DNA of 64,000 nucleotides from Caballeronia sordidicola. GTDB taxonomy: Bacteria; Pseudomonadota; Gammaproteobacteria; Burkholderiales; Burkholderiaceae. The stretch covers positions 124,001 through 188,000 of the forward strand of contig NZ_FCOC02000011.1 of the NCBI RefSeq assembly GCF_001544455.2. The letters run 5' to 3'. A program made the position numbers and the translations under genes. The notes below the pieces were generated by a model. It was not told the origin of the DNA and searched no databases. It saw only the letters and a list, made by a program, of their open reading frames with translations. Shown piece after piece: positions 28,728-38,133 of the stretch (its first letter is position 1; the number at the start of each line of letters is the position of its first letter).

Positions 28728-29384
28728 TTACTGCACCTGTCCAGGCTGAGCCGTGGCGCGCAGATAAATTTCAACGCGACGGTTCTGCGCACGGCCGGCT
28801 TCGGTGGAATTGTCGGCGATAGGCTGGGTCTGGCCCATGCCTTGCGCCGCCAGACGCTGCGCCGCTACGCCATGACCGGCGAGGTACGACGCCACGCTTT
28901 GCGCGCGATTTTGCGACAACGTCTGGTTGTAGGCCGGCTGGCCGGTGCTATCCGTATGGCCAACCACCTGGGCCACCAGTTCCGGGTGCTGCACCAGCGT
29001 CTGCGTGACCTGATCGAGCACCGGCGCGAAGGTCGGCTTGATTGCGTAGCTGTTGGTATCGAAGGAAATTGCGTTCGGAATGTTTACCTTCAGCGAACCA
29101 TCCTGCTGCTCGGTCACTTGCGTGCCCGTGCCTTGCGTGGCGCCCGTCAGCTTGCCCTTGATGGCCTGCCAGTTGTAACCGGTAATGCCGCCCGCCGCCG
29201 CACCTACGCCCGCGCCGATTGCCGCGCCCTTGCCGCCGCCGAAGATCGCGCCAAGGCCCGCGCCGGTCGCGGCGCCAATACCCGTGCCGACTGCGGCATT
29301 GTTGCCCTGCTGGGTGGCGCAACCGGCGACCAGCGCGCCGGCTACTGCGATTACGGACAAGCGCGTCATCATTTTCGAGTTCAT
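28728..29384 (-). CDS. OmpA-family outer-membrane lipoprotein
   Basis: A 218-residue lipoprotein. I start at MNSKMMTRLS because GGAG stands 8 bases upstream; an ATG two codons earlier is too close to it. The lipobox is VAGC with Cys22. Residues about 30-70 form a Gly/Ala-rich glycine-zipper segment, which may insert into the membrane. The C-terminal OmpA domain binds peptidoglycan, with GHTDSTGQPAYNQTLSQNRA and NRRVEIYL. It likely anchors the outer membrane to the cell wall, like YiaD-type proteins. Divergent from apbC. Confidence 0.9.
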   Translation of the reverse strand: MNSKMMTRLSVIAVAGALVAGCATQQGNNAAVGTGIGAATGAGLGAIFGGGKGAAIGAGVGAAAGGITGYNWQAIKGKLTGATQGTGTQVTEQQDGSLKVNIPNAISFDTNSYAIKPTFAPVLDQVTQTLVQHPELVAQVVGHTDSTGQPAYNQTLSQNRAQSVASYLAGHGVAAQRLAAQGMGQTQPIADNSTEAGRAQNRRVEIYLRATAQPGQVQ

Positions 29385-29653
29385 TGTCATTTCTCCAGGA
29401 TTCAATCAAGGCAGCCGCCCGGTGAACGCAGGAGTTCCCCGTGGGGTCTTCCGGCGAGCCGTTGCGCCTGCCACTACAATACGGTCAAGGATTCAAGCGA
29501 TTAAAACGATGCGTCCCCAGACCATGGCAGCGTGGGATAGTGCAGTGCACGCGTCCGTCACGCAATGTCGTGCAACAATTCCTTTCAAATTTCATACCGC
29601 GTGCGCGAAAGTGTTCGATCCCTTTTCGCAACAAGCGTTCCCACGGAGTCTCG

Positions 29654-30742
29654 ATGAGTCTTGATCGCGCCCAGATCGACACCGCCCTCGGCGGTCTGAT
29701 CGATCCCAATACCAGCCGCTCTTTTGCGGACACTAAAAGCATTCGCAACGTGACCATAGACGGCGCCAATGTCGGCGTCAATCTCGTGCTGGGCTATCCG
29801 GCGAAAAGTCAGTTCGAGGCTATACGCACGCTCGTGTCCGACACAATCACCAAGGTGCCCGGCGTGGCCGGCGTACGCGTGGATGTATCGTCGCAAGTGG
29901 TGGCGCACGCCGTCCAGCGCGGCGTGAAATTGTTGCCGAACGTCAAGAACATCATTGCGGTGGCGTCGGGCAAGGGCGGTGTCGGCAAAAGCACGACCGC
30001 AGTGAACCTGGCGCTTGCGCTGGCTTCGGAAGGCGCGTCGGTCGGCATGCTGGACGCCGATATCTACGGCCCCTCGCTGCCCATGATGCTCGGCATCAGC
30101 GGCCGGCCGGAGTCTCCCGATAATCAATCGATGAACCCGCTGGTCGGCCACGGCATCCAGGCGAATTCCATCGGCTTTCTGATCGAACAGGACAATCCGA
30201 TGGTCTGGCGCGGCCCGATGGTCACGTCCGCGCTCGAACAATTGCTGCGCCAGACCAACTGGAAGGATCTGGATTACCTGGTCGTGGACATGCCGCCGGG
30301 CACGGGCGACATCCAGCTCACGCTGTCGCAGAAAGTGCCGGTGACGGGCGCGGTAATCGTCACCACGCCGCAGGATATCGCGCTGCTCGACGCCAAGAAG
30401 GGCTTGAAGATGTTCGAGAAGGTCGGCATTCCAATCTTAGGCATTGTCGAGAACATGAGCACGCATATCTGCTCCAATTGCGGCCACGAAGAACATATCT
30501 TCGGCGCGGGCGGCGGCGAGCGCATGTCGAAGGAATATGGCGTGCCGGTGCTTGGCAGCCTGCCGCTGGATATCGCCATCCGCGAGAAAACCGATGCCGG
30601 CCAGCCGACCGTGGTGTCGCAGCCGGACAGCAAGATCGCCGAGGCGTACCGGTCGATCGCGCGCAAGGTTGCGATCGCGATTGCGGAACGCCAGCGCGAC
30701 ATGACCTCGATGTTCCCGAGCATCGTGGTGCAGAACACCTGA
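29654..30742 (+). CDS. apbC: Iron-sulfur cluster carrier protein (Mrp/ApbC)
   Basis: A 362-residue P-loop ATPase that carries and transfers Fe-S clusters. An N-terminal DUF59 (MIP18-like) domain of about 85 residues precedes the Mrp domain with deviant Walker A GKGGVGKST at 106-114 and the bridging cluster-binding CxxC, Cys273-Ser-Asn-Cys276. The start is the ATG with GGAG 9 bases upstream; the longer open frame upstream is unlike the family. Divergent from the OmpA-type lipoprotein gene. Confidence 0.95.
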   Translation: MSLDRAQIDTALGGLIDPNTSRSFADTKSIRNVTIDGANVGVNLVLGYPAKSQFEAIRTLVSDTITKVPGVAGVRVDVSSQVVAHAVQRGVKLLPNVKNIIAVASGKGGVGKSTTAVNLALALASEGASVGMLDADIYGPSLPMMLGISGRPESPDNQSMNPLVGHGIQANSIGFLIEQDNPMVWRGPMVTSALEQLLRQTNWKDLDYLVVDMPPGTGDIQLTLSQKVPVTGAVIVTTPQDIALLDAKKGLKMFEKVGIPILGIVENMSTHICSNCGHEEHIFGAGGGERMSKEYGVPVLGSLPLDIAIREKTDAGQPTVVSQPDSKIAEAYRSIARKVAIAIAERQRDMTSMFPSIVVQNT

Positions 30743-30780
30743 ACGGCGGCGGGCGCGAACGATATGACTCGTGCCTGTCG

Positions 30781-30806
30781 CTCAGGGATGTGCCTCAGGG
30801 ATGTGC
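30781..30806. repeat. Two tandem copies of a 13-base direct repeat
   Basis: CTCAGGGATGTGC occurs twice back to back, then CTCATGCGTGT begins a degenerate third copy. The repeat lies between apbC and the SodC-like gene, about 85 bases upstream of the latter's ATG. Confidence 0.8.
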
Positions 30807-30892
30807 CTCATGCGTGTCGCGGTATCATGTGGCCTTCCATTGGCGCGGTCAGGTGAGCACACGGGGTGGTCGCGGGTCGCCATGAGGATTGC

Positions 30893-31501
30893 ATGAAACG
30901 AAGATTCGACGGGTCTGGATCGGGCAGCCAGCCTGCCACGGCAAACCCGATCCTGAACACGGTGTCGCGCTGGCGAACGCGCGCGGTATTGGGCGTAGCC
31001 GCGGGCCTGGCAATGACCGCCGGCACATTGCTGCTTGGCGGCTGCGGCATTTTGTTCCAGACCCACGAGAAACGCGCCGATGCCACATTGCAACCCACCG
31101 CGGGCAGCAACGTGGCCGGGTCGGTGACGTTCATCGAACGCTCGGATGGCGTACAGGTTTCCTATAATCTGTCCGGCATGCCGCCTGACAGCGAGCACGC
31201 GCTGCAGATTCACGAGCGCGGGGATTGCATCGTCTCGAATTCATCCGATGGCGGCCCGGTCTTCGCACCCGCAGCGGACCGCAGCCGGTCGGGCTCGAAA
31301 GTGGAGGGCGACCTCGCCACCATTCGCGCCGACGCGAACGGCTCGGCGACCGGATTCATCGTGGCGCCCGATGTTTCGCTCGACGGCGTGCGCTCGGTGC
31401 TCGCGCGCGCCGTTCTGCTTCATCGCGATACCTCCGACTCGTACTCGCTCACGCCACGCGGCGCAGGACCCGCACTCGCGTGCGGCGTGATTCGTCAATG
31501 A
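30893..31501 (+). CDS. SodC-like lipoprotein lacking several metal ligands
   Basis: A 202-residue protein of the Cu/Zn superoxide dismutase fold. I start at the ATG giving MKRRFDGSGS, with GAGG 5 bases upstream. The lipobox is LLGGC (Cys51). The fold is indicated by QIHERGDC (105-112), SVLARAVLLHRD (168-179) and GPALACGVI (192-200), with Cys112 and Cys197 fitting the usual disulfide. Against the canonical HxH, Gln105 replaces the first copper histidine, the bridging histidine of the GGHFNP motif is absent (GGPVFAP), and no HxxHxGD zinc histidines are seen; His107 and His177 remain. Dismutase activity is therefore doubtful. Confidence 0.8.
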   Translation: MKRRFDGSGSGSQPATANPILNTVSRWRTRAVLGVAAGLAMTAGTLLLGGCGILFQTHEKRADATLQPTAGSNVAGSVTFIERSDGVQVSYNLSGMPPDSEHALQIHERGDCIVSNSSDGGPVFAPAADRSRSGSKVEGDLATIRADANGSATGFIVAPDVSLDGVRSVLARAVLLHRDTSDSYSLTPRGAGPALACGVIRQ

Positions 31502-31701
31502 AATCAGGCCACTAAAGCAATCAGCCTAGCTTCTTGGCCAGGTCCCGCCGCGTGGCTCATCACATCAAGTAAAATACGCGCTTCTCGGCGGCTCCCCCCG
31601 GCTTTGACGTGCTTCTGCACGCAATCCCGGCTTCCGGCCACGCCCTGTTTCAAGCACAGCGGCTTCTCCAAAGCTGCTTCTTTCGTTGGGTAGCGTTCCC
31701 T

Positions 31702-32271
31702 ATGAGCATCAAGTCCGACAAGTGGATCCGGCGCATGGCCGAAGAGCACAAGATGATCGAGCCGTTCGTGCGCGATCAGGTGCGCGTGTCCGAAGACGGC
31801 AGGAAGATCGTGAGTTACGGCACGTCGAGCTATGGCTACGACATCCGCGTGGCGGACGAATTCAAGATATTCACGAACATCAATTCCACGATCGTCGACC
31901 CGAAGAATTTCGACGAGAAATCGTTTGTCGACTTCAAGGGCGACGTTTGCATCATTCCGCCGAATTCCTTCGCGCTGGCGCGCACGGTCGAGTATTTCCG
32001 GATTCCGCGCTCGTGCCTGACGGTGTGTCTCGGGAAATCCACCTACGCGCGCTGCGGGATCATTGTGAACGTGACGCCGTTCGAGCCGGAATGGGAAGGC
32101 TACGTGACGCTCGAATTCTCAAATACGACACCTTTACCTGCCAAAATCTACGCGAACGAAGGCGTGGCGCAGGTTCTCTTCTTTGAAAGCGACGAAATCT
32201 GCGAGACTTCCTACGCTGATCGTGGGGGCAAGTATCAAGGGCAAAGCGGCGTAACGCTGCCGAAAACCTGA
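31702..32271 (+). CDS. dcd: dCTP deaminase
   Basis: Dcd deaminates dCTP to dUTP, feeding dTMP synthesis. The 189-residue trimeric enzyme starts [38 protein letters not shown] carries the catalytic region (the conserved Ser-x-x-Ala-Arg and Glu), and [10 protein letters not shown] and KYQGQ are also present. A TAAAAT at 31570-31575 could be its -10 box. The open frame upstream of the ATG is not conserved. Confidence 0.97.
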   Translation: MSIKSDKWIRRMAEEHKMIEPFVRDQVRVSEDGRKIVSYGTSSYGYDIRVADEFKIFTNINSTIVDPKNFDEKSFVDFKGDVCIIPPNSFALARTVEYFRIPRSCLTVCLGKSTYARCGIIVNVTPFEPEWEGYVTLEFSNTTPLPAKIYANEGVAQVLFFESDEICETSYADRGGKYQGQSGVTLPKT

Positions 32272-32385
32272 CGTTGCTGCTGCAGATAGTGCAGTTTGGA
32301 ACGTCATTGCAACGCTTTTTGAAAGACCGCTGGACTCGAGCATGCACAACTCGGTCAGCGGTCGTTCCATTTGGAGATTCGCCTC

Positions 32386-34683
32386 ATGAAGTTCCGTTTT
32401 CCCGTCGTCATCATCGACGAAGATTTTCGCTCCGAGAACATCTCGGGTTCCGGTATCCGCGCGCTCGCCGAGGCGATCGAGCGCGAAGGCGTCGAGGTGC
32501 TCGGGCTGACGAGTTACGGCGACCTGACTTCGTTTGCGCAGCAATCGAGCCGCGCGTCGTGTTTCATTTTGTCGATCGATGACGACGAATTGCTGCCGTA
32601 TGCCGACAGCAACGTGGTGCTGGCCGAGGGCGATGCGCCAGAACTGGCGTCCGCCATCGTTGCGCTGCGCGCGTTCGTGCAGGCGGTGCGCCGGCGCAAT
32701 GCCGACATTCCGATTTTCCTGTACGGCGAAACGCGCACGTCGCGGCACTTGCCCAACGACATCCTGCGCGAACTGCACGGCTTCATCCACATGTTCGAGG
32801 ACACGCCGGAATTCGTCGCGCGCCACATCATTCGCGAGGCGAAGGTGTATCTCGACGCGCTCGCGCCGCCGTTCTTCAAGGAACTCGTGCAATACGCCGA
32901 AGAGGGTTCGTACTCGTGGCATTGCCCCGGACACTCGGGCGGCGTGGCGTTCCTGAAAAATCCGCTGGGCCAGATGTTCCATCAGTTTTTCGGCGAGAAC
33001 ATGTTGCGGGCGGACGTCTGCAATGCCGTCGATGAACTCGGCCAACTGCTCGATCACACCGGACCGGTGGCGGCGTCGGAGCGCAACGCGGCGCGCATTT
33101 TCAGCGCGGACCATTTGTTCTTCGTGACCAACGGCACGTCGACATCGAACAAGATTGTCTGGCACGCAACCGTCGCGCCGGGCGACATCGTGCTGGTCGA
33201 TCGTAATTGCCACAAGTCGATCCTGCACGCCATCACCATGACGGGCGCGATTCCGGTGTTTTTGACGCCAACGCGCAATCACTTCGGCCTGATCGGGCCG
33301 ATTCCGCGCGACGAATTCAAGCCGGAAAACATCCGCAAGAAGATCGAGGCCAATCCGTTCGCACGCGAAGCGCTCGCGAAGAACCCGAACGTGAAGCCGC
33401 GCATCCTGACGATCACGCAAAGCACGTACGACGGCATTGTCTACAACGTCGAGATGATCAAGGACCTGCTCGGCGACATGCTGGACACGCTTCACTTTGA
33501 CGAAGCATGGCTGCCGCATGCCGAGTTCCACGAGTTCTATCAGGACATGCACGCCATTGGCGCGGGGCGTCCGCGTACGGGCGCGCTGGTGTTCGCCACG
33601 CATTCCACGCACAAGCTGCTCGCGGGCATTTCGCAGGCATCGCAGATCGTGGTTCAGGATTCGGAAAACAGCACGTTCGACAAACACCGCTTCAACGAAG
33701 CGTATTTGATGCATACGTCGACCAGCCCGCAATACGCGATCATCGCGTCGTGCGACGTGGCTGCGGCCATGATGGAGCCGCCGGGCGGCACGGCGCTGGT
33801 GGAAGAGTCGATTGCGGAAGCGCTCGATTTCCGCCGCGCCATGCGCAAGGTCGACGACGAATACGGCGACGACTGGTTCTTCAAGGTGTGGGGACCGGAA
33901 GCGTTGGCCGAGGAGGGTATTGGCGACCGCGAAGAATGGGTGTTGAAGCCGAACGACCACTGGCATGGTTTCGGTGCGCTCGCGGAAGGCTTCAACATGC
34001 TCGACCCGATCAAGGCGACCATCATCACGCCGGGGCTCGATGTTGACGGCGAGTTCGGCGAGACGGGCATTCCGGCTGCCATCGTGACGAAGTATCTGGC
34101 GGAGCACGGGATCATTGTGGAGAAGACCGGGCTTTATTCGTTCTTCATCATGTTCACCATCGGCATTACGAAGGGCCGCTGGAACTCCATGGTCACCGAA
34201 CTGCAGCAGTTCAAGGACGACTACGATAACAACCAGCCGCTGTGGCGCGTGCTGCCCGATTTCATTGCACAGCATCCGTCGTATGAGCGCATGGGATTGC
34301 GCGATTTATGCGAGCAGATTCACAGTGTTTATCGTGCGAATGACATTGCGCGGCTGACGACCGAAATGTATCTCTCCAGCATGGAACCGGCCATGAAGCC
34401 GTCCGAAGCGTATGCGAAGCTGGTGCATCGCGAGATCGACCGGGTGCCTATCGACGAACTCGAAGGCCGCGTGACGACCATTCTGCTGACGCCGTACCCG
34501 CCGGGCATTCCGTTGCTGATTCCGGGCGAGCGGTTCAACAAGACCATCGTGGATTACTTGCGCTTTGCGCGCGAATTCAACGAACGCTTCCCGGGTTTCC
34601 ATACGGATATTCACGGGCTGGTCGGTGAGATGATCAACGGGCGGATCGAGTATTTCGTCGATTGCGTGGCGCTCGAGCGTTAA
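32386..34683 (+). CDS. Orn/Lys/Arg decarboxylase (AdiA-like length)
   Basis: A 765-residue fold-type I PLP decarboxylase of basic amino acids. An N-terminal receiver-like wing domain (FPVVIIDEDFRSENIS) is followed by the PLP domain with WHCPGHSGG, the Asp of HFDEAW and Schiff-base Lys410 in STHKLLAG. The C-terminal domain follows, with YPPGIPLLIPGE. Size and sequence are nearest to the arginine and lysine decarboxylase group, but substrate cannot be fixed from sequence alone. The ATG has GGAG 9 bases upstream. No antiporter gene is adjacent, so a dedicated acid-resistance pair is not supported. Confidence 0.92.
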   Translation: MKFRFPVVIIDEDFRSENISGSGIRALAEAIEREGVEVLGLTSYGDLTSFAQQSSRASCFILSIDDDELLPYADSNVVLAEGDAPELASAIVALRAFVQAVRRRNADIPIFLYGETRTSRHLPNDILRELHGFIHMFEDTPEFVARHIIREAKVYLDALAPPFFKELVQYAEEGSYSWHCPGHSGGVAFLKNPLGQMFHQFFGENMLRADVCNAVDELGQLLDHTGPVAASERNAARIFSADHLFFVTNGTSTSNKIVWHATVAPGDIVLVDRNCHKSILHAITMTGAIPVFLTPTRNHFGLIGPIPRDEFKPENIRKKIEANPFAREALAKNPNVKPRILTITQSTYDGIVYNVEMIKDLLGDMLDTLHFDEAWLPHAEFHEFYQDMHAIGAGRPRTGALVFATHSTHKLLAGISQASQIVVQDSENSTFDKHRFNEAYLMHTSTSPQYAIIASCDVAAAMMEPPGGTALVEESIAEALDFRRAMRKVDDEYGDDWFFKVWGPEALAEEGIGDREEWVLKPNDHWHGFGALAEGFNMLDPIKATIITPGLDVDGEFGETGIPAAIVTKYLAEHGIIVEKTGLYSFFIMFTIGITKGRWNSMVTELQQFKDDYDNNQPLWRVLPDFIAQHPSYERMGLRDLCEQIHSVYRANDIARLTTEMYLSSMEPAMKPSEAYAKLVHREIDRVPIDELEGRVTTILLTPYPPGIPLLIPGERFNKTIVDYLRFAREFNERFPGFHTDIHGLVGEMINGRIEYFVDCVALER

Positions 34684-34707
34684 GCCGAAAGCTAGATGGC
34701 AATGGAG

Positions 34708-34738
34708 AAGGCCCGCATAAGCTCAAGCGGGCCTTTTT
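34708..34738 (+). terminator. Intrinsic terminator after the decarboxylase gene
   Basis: AAGGCCCGC (34708-34716) pairs with GCGGGCCTT (34727-34735), 10-base loop, T-run to 34738. Confidence 0.9.
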
Positions 34739-34741
34739 CAT

Positions 34742-35683
34742 TTAAGTCACGATAAACCTGCGTTCCGTCACCCCGGGTTCGGGCAAGCCTTTCGGCGGCC
34801 GCTTGAAGTCGGGATCGGCGGTCATGTCGTGGAGCATGTTTTCAAGCGCATCGCAGAGCGCATTGAGCGCGAGGTCGTTTTCTTCCAGGCCGAACGGATC
34901 TTCGATCTGCGCCGCGATGGCTTCCAGCGACATGAATGCATATGCGACGAGCAATGCGAAAAGAGGCGTCAGCACGCCCGCGCCATCGACAAGACCGAAC
35001 GGCAGCAGCACGCAGAACAGGTAGACCGTCCGGTGGATCATCACTGAGTACGAGAAGGGCAACGGGGTGGACGCCAGACGCTCGCAGCCGCCGATCACAC
35101 CCGAAAGCTCATTGAGATTCTGCTCGAATGCGAGCACGCCGTATCCGTCGAGCGCGCCTTCCTGGGCACGTACACCGGCCCATTCGCCGAGCCAGCGCAG
35201 GATGGTTGTCGATCGATTCTGCGCTTTGACCGTGCGCTGATATAACGCAGGCGTCAGGCGCGTGGCGAGATCGGGAAGCGCGTCGGTGCGGCGCATTTCG
35301 TGGCGCAGCGCATGACCAAGCGCGCCGATTGCCGCGATAAATTCATGTGTGTCCTCGGCCTTGACGCCGCGTGTCAGGGTCAGTGCCTGACGCGCGAGCG
35401 AACGGCCGTGAATGGACAATCCGCCCCAGAGTTTGCGGCCTTCCCACCAGCGCTCATAGCTCGCGCCATTGCGAAATCCGAGGAATACCGCGAGCGCGAT
35501 GCCAACCAGGGCGAACGGCGGCGTGCCGAGTCCCACCGGATAATTGCGCACGTGATCGTGCATCACGATTGCCGCGACGGACAGCACGAAGATCAGCGCA
35601 AGCCGGGGCAGGAGTTGCGGAAGCACGGAGCCGCGCCAGACGAACAGCATGCGGAACCAGTGGAGTTTGGGGCGGATGATCAT
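34742..35683 (-). CDS. Bestrophin-like anion channel protein
   Basis: A 313-residue protein starting MIIRPKLHWFRMLFVWRGSV, with the bestrophin/RFP-TM family marks FLGFRNGASYERWWEGRKLWGGL and a C-terminal DPFGLEENDL acidic segment. Four membrane segments are visible. Bacterial members form pentameric ion channels; the ion is not predictable. I prefer this ATG to an open extension to 35890, which is Arg-rich and spans an inverted repeat. An ATG ten codons upstream is possible. Confidence 0.87.
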   Translation of the reverse strand: MIIRPKLHWFRMLFVWRGSVLPQLLPRLALIFVLSVAAIVMHDHVRNYPVGLGTPPFALVGIALAVFLGFRNGASYERWWEGRKLWGGLSIHGRSLARQALTLTRGVKAEDTHEFIAAIGALGHALRHEMRRTDALPDLATRLTPALYQRTVKAQNRSTTILRWLGEWAGVRAQEGALDGYGVLAFEQNLNELSGVIGGCERLASTPLPFSYSVMIHRTVYLFCVLLPFGLVDGAGVLTPLFALLVAYAFMSLEAIAAQIEDPFGLEENDLALNALCDALENMLHDMTADPDFKRPPKGLPEPGVTERRFIVT

Positions 35684-35738
35684 GGGAACCGGATTTGACT
35701 GAGTTGGCCGCATTCCATTGCTGGGATCCGGCGAGGCT

Positions 35739-35776
35739 GTAGCCGTATTGACTACGAATGTAGCCAATACGGCTAC
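35739..35776. repeat. 12-bp inverted repeat upstream of the bestrophin-like gene
   Basis: GTAGCCGTATTG (35739-35750) and CAATACGGCTAC (35765-35776) are perfect reverse complements around 14 bases, which themselves hold CTAC-GAAT-GTAG. It lies 56 bases before the bestrophin ATG and 31 bases past the argH stop. No T-run follows on either strand, so an operator or RNA element is as likely as a terminator. Confidence 0.75.
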
Positions 35777-35807
35777 GTTGTGGGCTGGCCGGACCGTGAC
35801 ATCAACC

Positions 35808-37214
35808 TCACCCCAACGCCACCCGCGCCGCCTTCGCCGCTGCCCGAACCTGTTCCGGCGCTGTCCCGCCAGCGTGGTTCCGGCTCGCAACCGACCCTTC
35901 CAGCGTCAAGTACTCGAATACATCGTCGCCAATCAAATGCGCGACATTCGGCAACTCCGAGCGCATTTCCTCGAGCGTCAGATCCGCCAGGTCGCAGCCA
36001 CGACCCACGCAGATGCGCACGGCGAGCGCCACGGCTTCGTGCGCATCGCGAAAGGGCAAGCCGCGTTTCACCAGATAATCGGCCAGATCCGTCGCCGTCG
36101 AAAAACCTTGCAACGCCGCCGCGCGCATGGCGTCCGGCTTGACCGTGATGCCCGCTGCCATTTCAGCGAAAATCCGCAGGGTGTCCGAGACGGTATCGAC
36201 GGTATCGAACAGCGGTTCCTTGTCTTCCTGATTGTCCTTGTTGTACGCGAGCGGCTGACCCTTCATGAGCGTCAGCAACGAAACCAGATTGCCATTGACG
36301 CGTCCCGTCTTGCCACGCGCAAGTTCGGGCACGTCGGGGTTTTTCTTTTGCGGCATGATCGACGAGCCGGTGCAAAAACGATCAGCCAGATCGATGAAAC
36401 CCACCCGCGGACTCATCCACAGCACGAGTTCTTCGGAGAAGCGCGAGACGTGCGTCATGATCAGCGCGGCGGCGGCCGTGAATTCGATGGCGAAATCGCG
36501 ATCCGATACAGCGTCGAGCGAATTGGCGCAGATGCCATCGAAGCCGAGGGTTTTGGCAACGGCTTGACGATCGATCGGATAGCTCGTTCCAGCCAGCGCG
36601 GCAGCGCCCAGCGGCAAGCGATTCACGCGTTTGCGGCAATCGGCCATGCGTTCGCTGTCCCGCGTGAACATCTCCACATACGCCAGCAGGTGATGACCAA
36701 ACGTCACGGGCTGCGCCACTTGCAGATGCGTGAAGCCCGGCATGATGGTTCCGGCATTCTGCTCAGCAATATCGATCAGCGCGCGGCGCAGTTCCACTAA
36801 TAGCTCGCCAATCCGGTCAATCTCGCCACGCAGCCACAAACGGATATCGGTCGCGACCTGATCGTTGCGCGAGCGGCCGGTGTGCAGGCGCTTGCCGGCA
36901 TCGCCAATAAGCGCAGTCAGCCGTGCCTCGATGTTCAGGTGCACGTCTTCGAGGTCGAGTTTCCATTCGAATTCGCCACGCTCGATTTCGCCCTGAATCT
37001 GCGTCATGCCTTTCTGGATGGCCTGGAAATCCGCATCGCCGATAATTTTCTGCGCGGCCAGCATGGCGGCGTGGGCGAGCGAACCCTGGATATCGACGAG
37101 CGCCAGACGCTTGTCGAAGAACACCGATGACGTATAGCGCTTGACCAGATCGGACATCGGTTCGTTGAAGCGAGCCGACCAGGCTTCGCCTTTCTTGTGC
37201 AGTTGGGACGTCAT
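35808..37214 (-). CDS. argH: Argininosuccinate lyase
   Basis: ArgH splits argininosuccinate into arginine and fumarate. The 468-residue protein starts [16 protein letters not shown]; the frame upstream is open but unlike the family. [13 protein letters not shown] and the superfamily signature [12 protein letters not shown], with the catalytic serine loop, are present. It is monocistronic here, as often in this group. Confidence 0.97.
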   Translation of the reverse strand: MTSQLHKKGEAWSARFNEPMSDLVKRYTSSVFFDKRLALVDIQGSLAHAAMLAAQKIIGDADFQAIQKGMTQIQGEIERGEFEWKLDLEDVHLNIEARLTALIGDAGKRLHTGRSRNDQVATDIRLWLRGEIDRIGELLVELRRALIDIAEQNAGTIMPGFTHLQVAQPVTFGHHLLAYVEMFTRDSERMADCRKRVNRLPLGAAALAGTSYPIDRQAVAKTLGFDGICANSLDAVSDRDFAIEFTAAAALIMTHVSRFSEELVLWMSPRVGFIDLADRFCTGSSIMPQKKNPDVPELARGKTGRVNGNLVSLLTLMKGQPLAYNKDNQEDKEPLFDTVDTVSDTLRIFAEMAAGITVKPDAMRAAALQGFSTATDLADYLVKRGLPFRDAHEAVALAVRICVGRGCDLADLTLEEMRSELPNVAHLIGDDVFEYLTLEGSVASRNHAGGTAPEQVRAAAKAARVALG

Positions 37215-37310
37215 AGTGATGTTCGTAAGAGGACTGAAAACGAGGACGGAAAACGGCGGAACTGCCAATTTTACAGGCAATGACAAACCCGCAACCATTT
37301 GGGAGGCCGT

Positions 37311-37343
37311 CGAAAAGAAAAGGGGCGCCTTACGACGCCCCTT
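37311..37343 (-). terminator. Intrinsic terminator after the anti-sigma gene
   Basis: AAGGGGCG (37320-37327) pairs with CGCCCCTT (37336-37343); the A-rich left flank gives the U-run on the minus strand. Confidence 0.8.
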
Positions 37344-37365
37344 CGGATTCACTGCGTGAAAACCA

Positions 37366-38133
37366 TCAAGCTGCCGGAATCACCTTACCCGTATAAACCA
37401 CCGGCCCGGTCGGCCCATTGGGGTTCGGCGAGCCGCCAACCGGTTCGACCGAAACCGCCAGCACCGGATACGCACTCACAGAAGCGGCCTTGAACTTCGC
37501 GGTTCCGCCGACCGGCAGCACGCCGAGCGACACCGGATGTCCTTGCTTCGGCAAACCCCAAAGCTGCATGGATTTATCGGAAGGATCGGACGATCCGCTC
37601 AACCGCCGTACCGTCACTTCCGATGTCCTGTCGTCCCAGGTCACGAGCATGCGCGCGTTGGATTTTTCATCGGCGAGGGTGGCCACATAGCCAATGCGCG
37701 GTTCCTGCGCCACTTGCGGCACGGGCGTAGGCGTGGGTACGGGCGTTGTCGTGGAAAGCTCGCGCACCGACACCACGAGCGCGATAGCAGCAATGGCGGT
37801 CGCGGCGATCGACCAGCCGCGCCAGAACGACAGGTTCTCGAACCAGTTCGGTTTCGGGCGTGCGACCGGACGAGCCGCGGCTGCATCGCGGCGTGCATTC
37901 ACGAGATTCAAGCGCCGTTCGATAGCCGGCCAGATTTCGGGAGGCGGCGCCACAGCCGGCCCGAGCTCGGTCATGGCCGCAAGCCGCAAGCGCCACGTTT
38001 CAACGGCCAGCCGGATGACGGGATCATGCTGCGAAATACTTTCGAATCGTCTTCGCGACCCGCCGCGCAATACGCCAAGCGTGTATTCGGCGGCAAGCTG
38101 ATCGACGAGGCCTGCGTATCGATGCAGATCCAT
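37366..38133 (-). CDS. Anti-sigma factor, RskA family
   Basis: A 255-residue membrane protein starting [20 protein letters not shown]. The N-terminal cytoplasmic part is the sigma-binding region ([20 protein letters not shown]), one membrane helix lies at about 107-123 ([17 protein letters not shown]), a Pro/Thr linker follows, and the C-terminus is the RskA periplasmic domain ([19 protein letters not shown]). It should hold the upstream sigma factor until a signal. The ATG overlaps the sigma gene's stop by one base, typical of sigma/anti-sigma pairs. Confidence 0.9.
   Translation of the reverse strand: MDLHRYAGLVDQLAAEYTLGVLRGGSRRRFESISQHDPVIRLAVETWRLRLAAMTELGPAVAPPPEIWPAIERRLNLVNARRDAAAARPVARPKPNWFENLSFWRGWSIAATAIAAIALVVSVRELSTTTPVPTPTPVPQVAQEPRIGYVATLADEKSNARMLVTWDDRTSEVTVRRLSGSSDPSDKSMQLWGLPKQGHPVSLGVLPVGGTAKFKAASVSAYPVLAVSVEPVGGSPNPNGPTGPVVYTGKVIPAA

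Noticed and set aside
32134..34275. 713-residue open frame antisense to the decarboxylase gene
   Set aside because: Long antisense frames arise from strong GC3 bias. The translation is Arg/His/Val-rich without family features, while the other strand encodes a clear enzyme.
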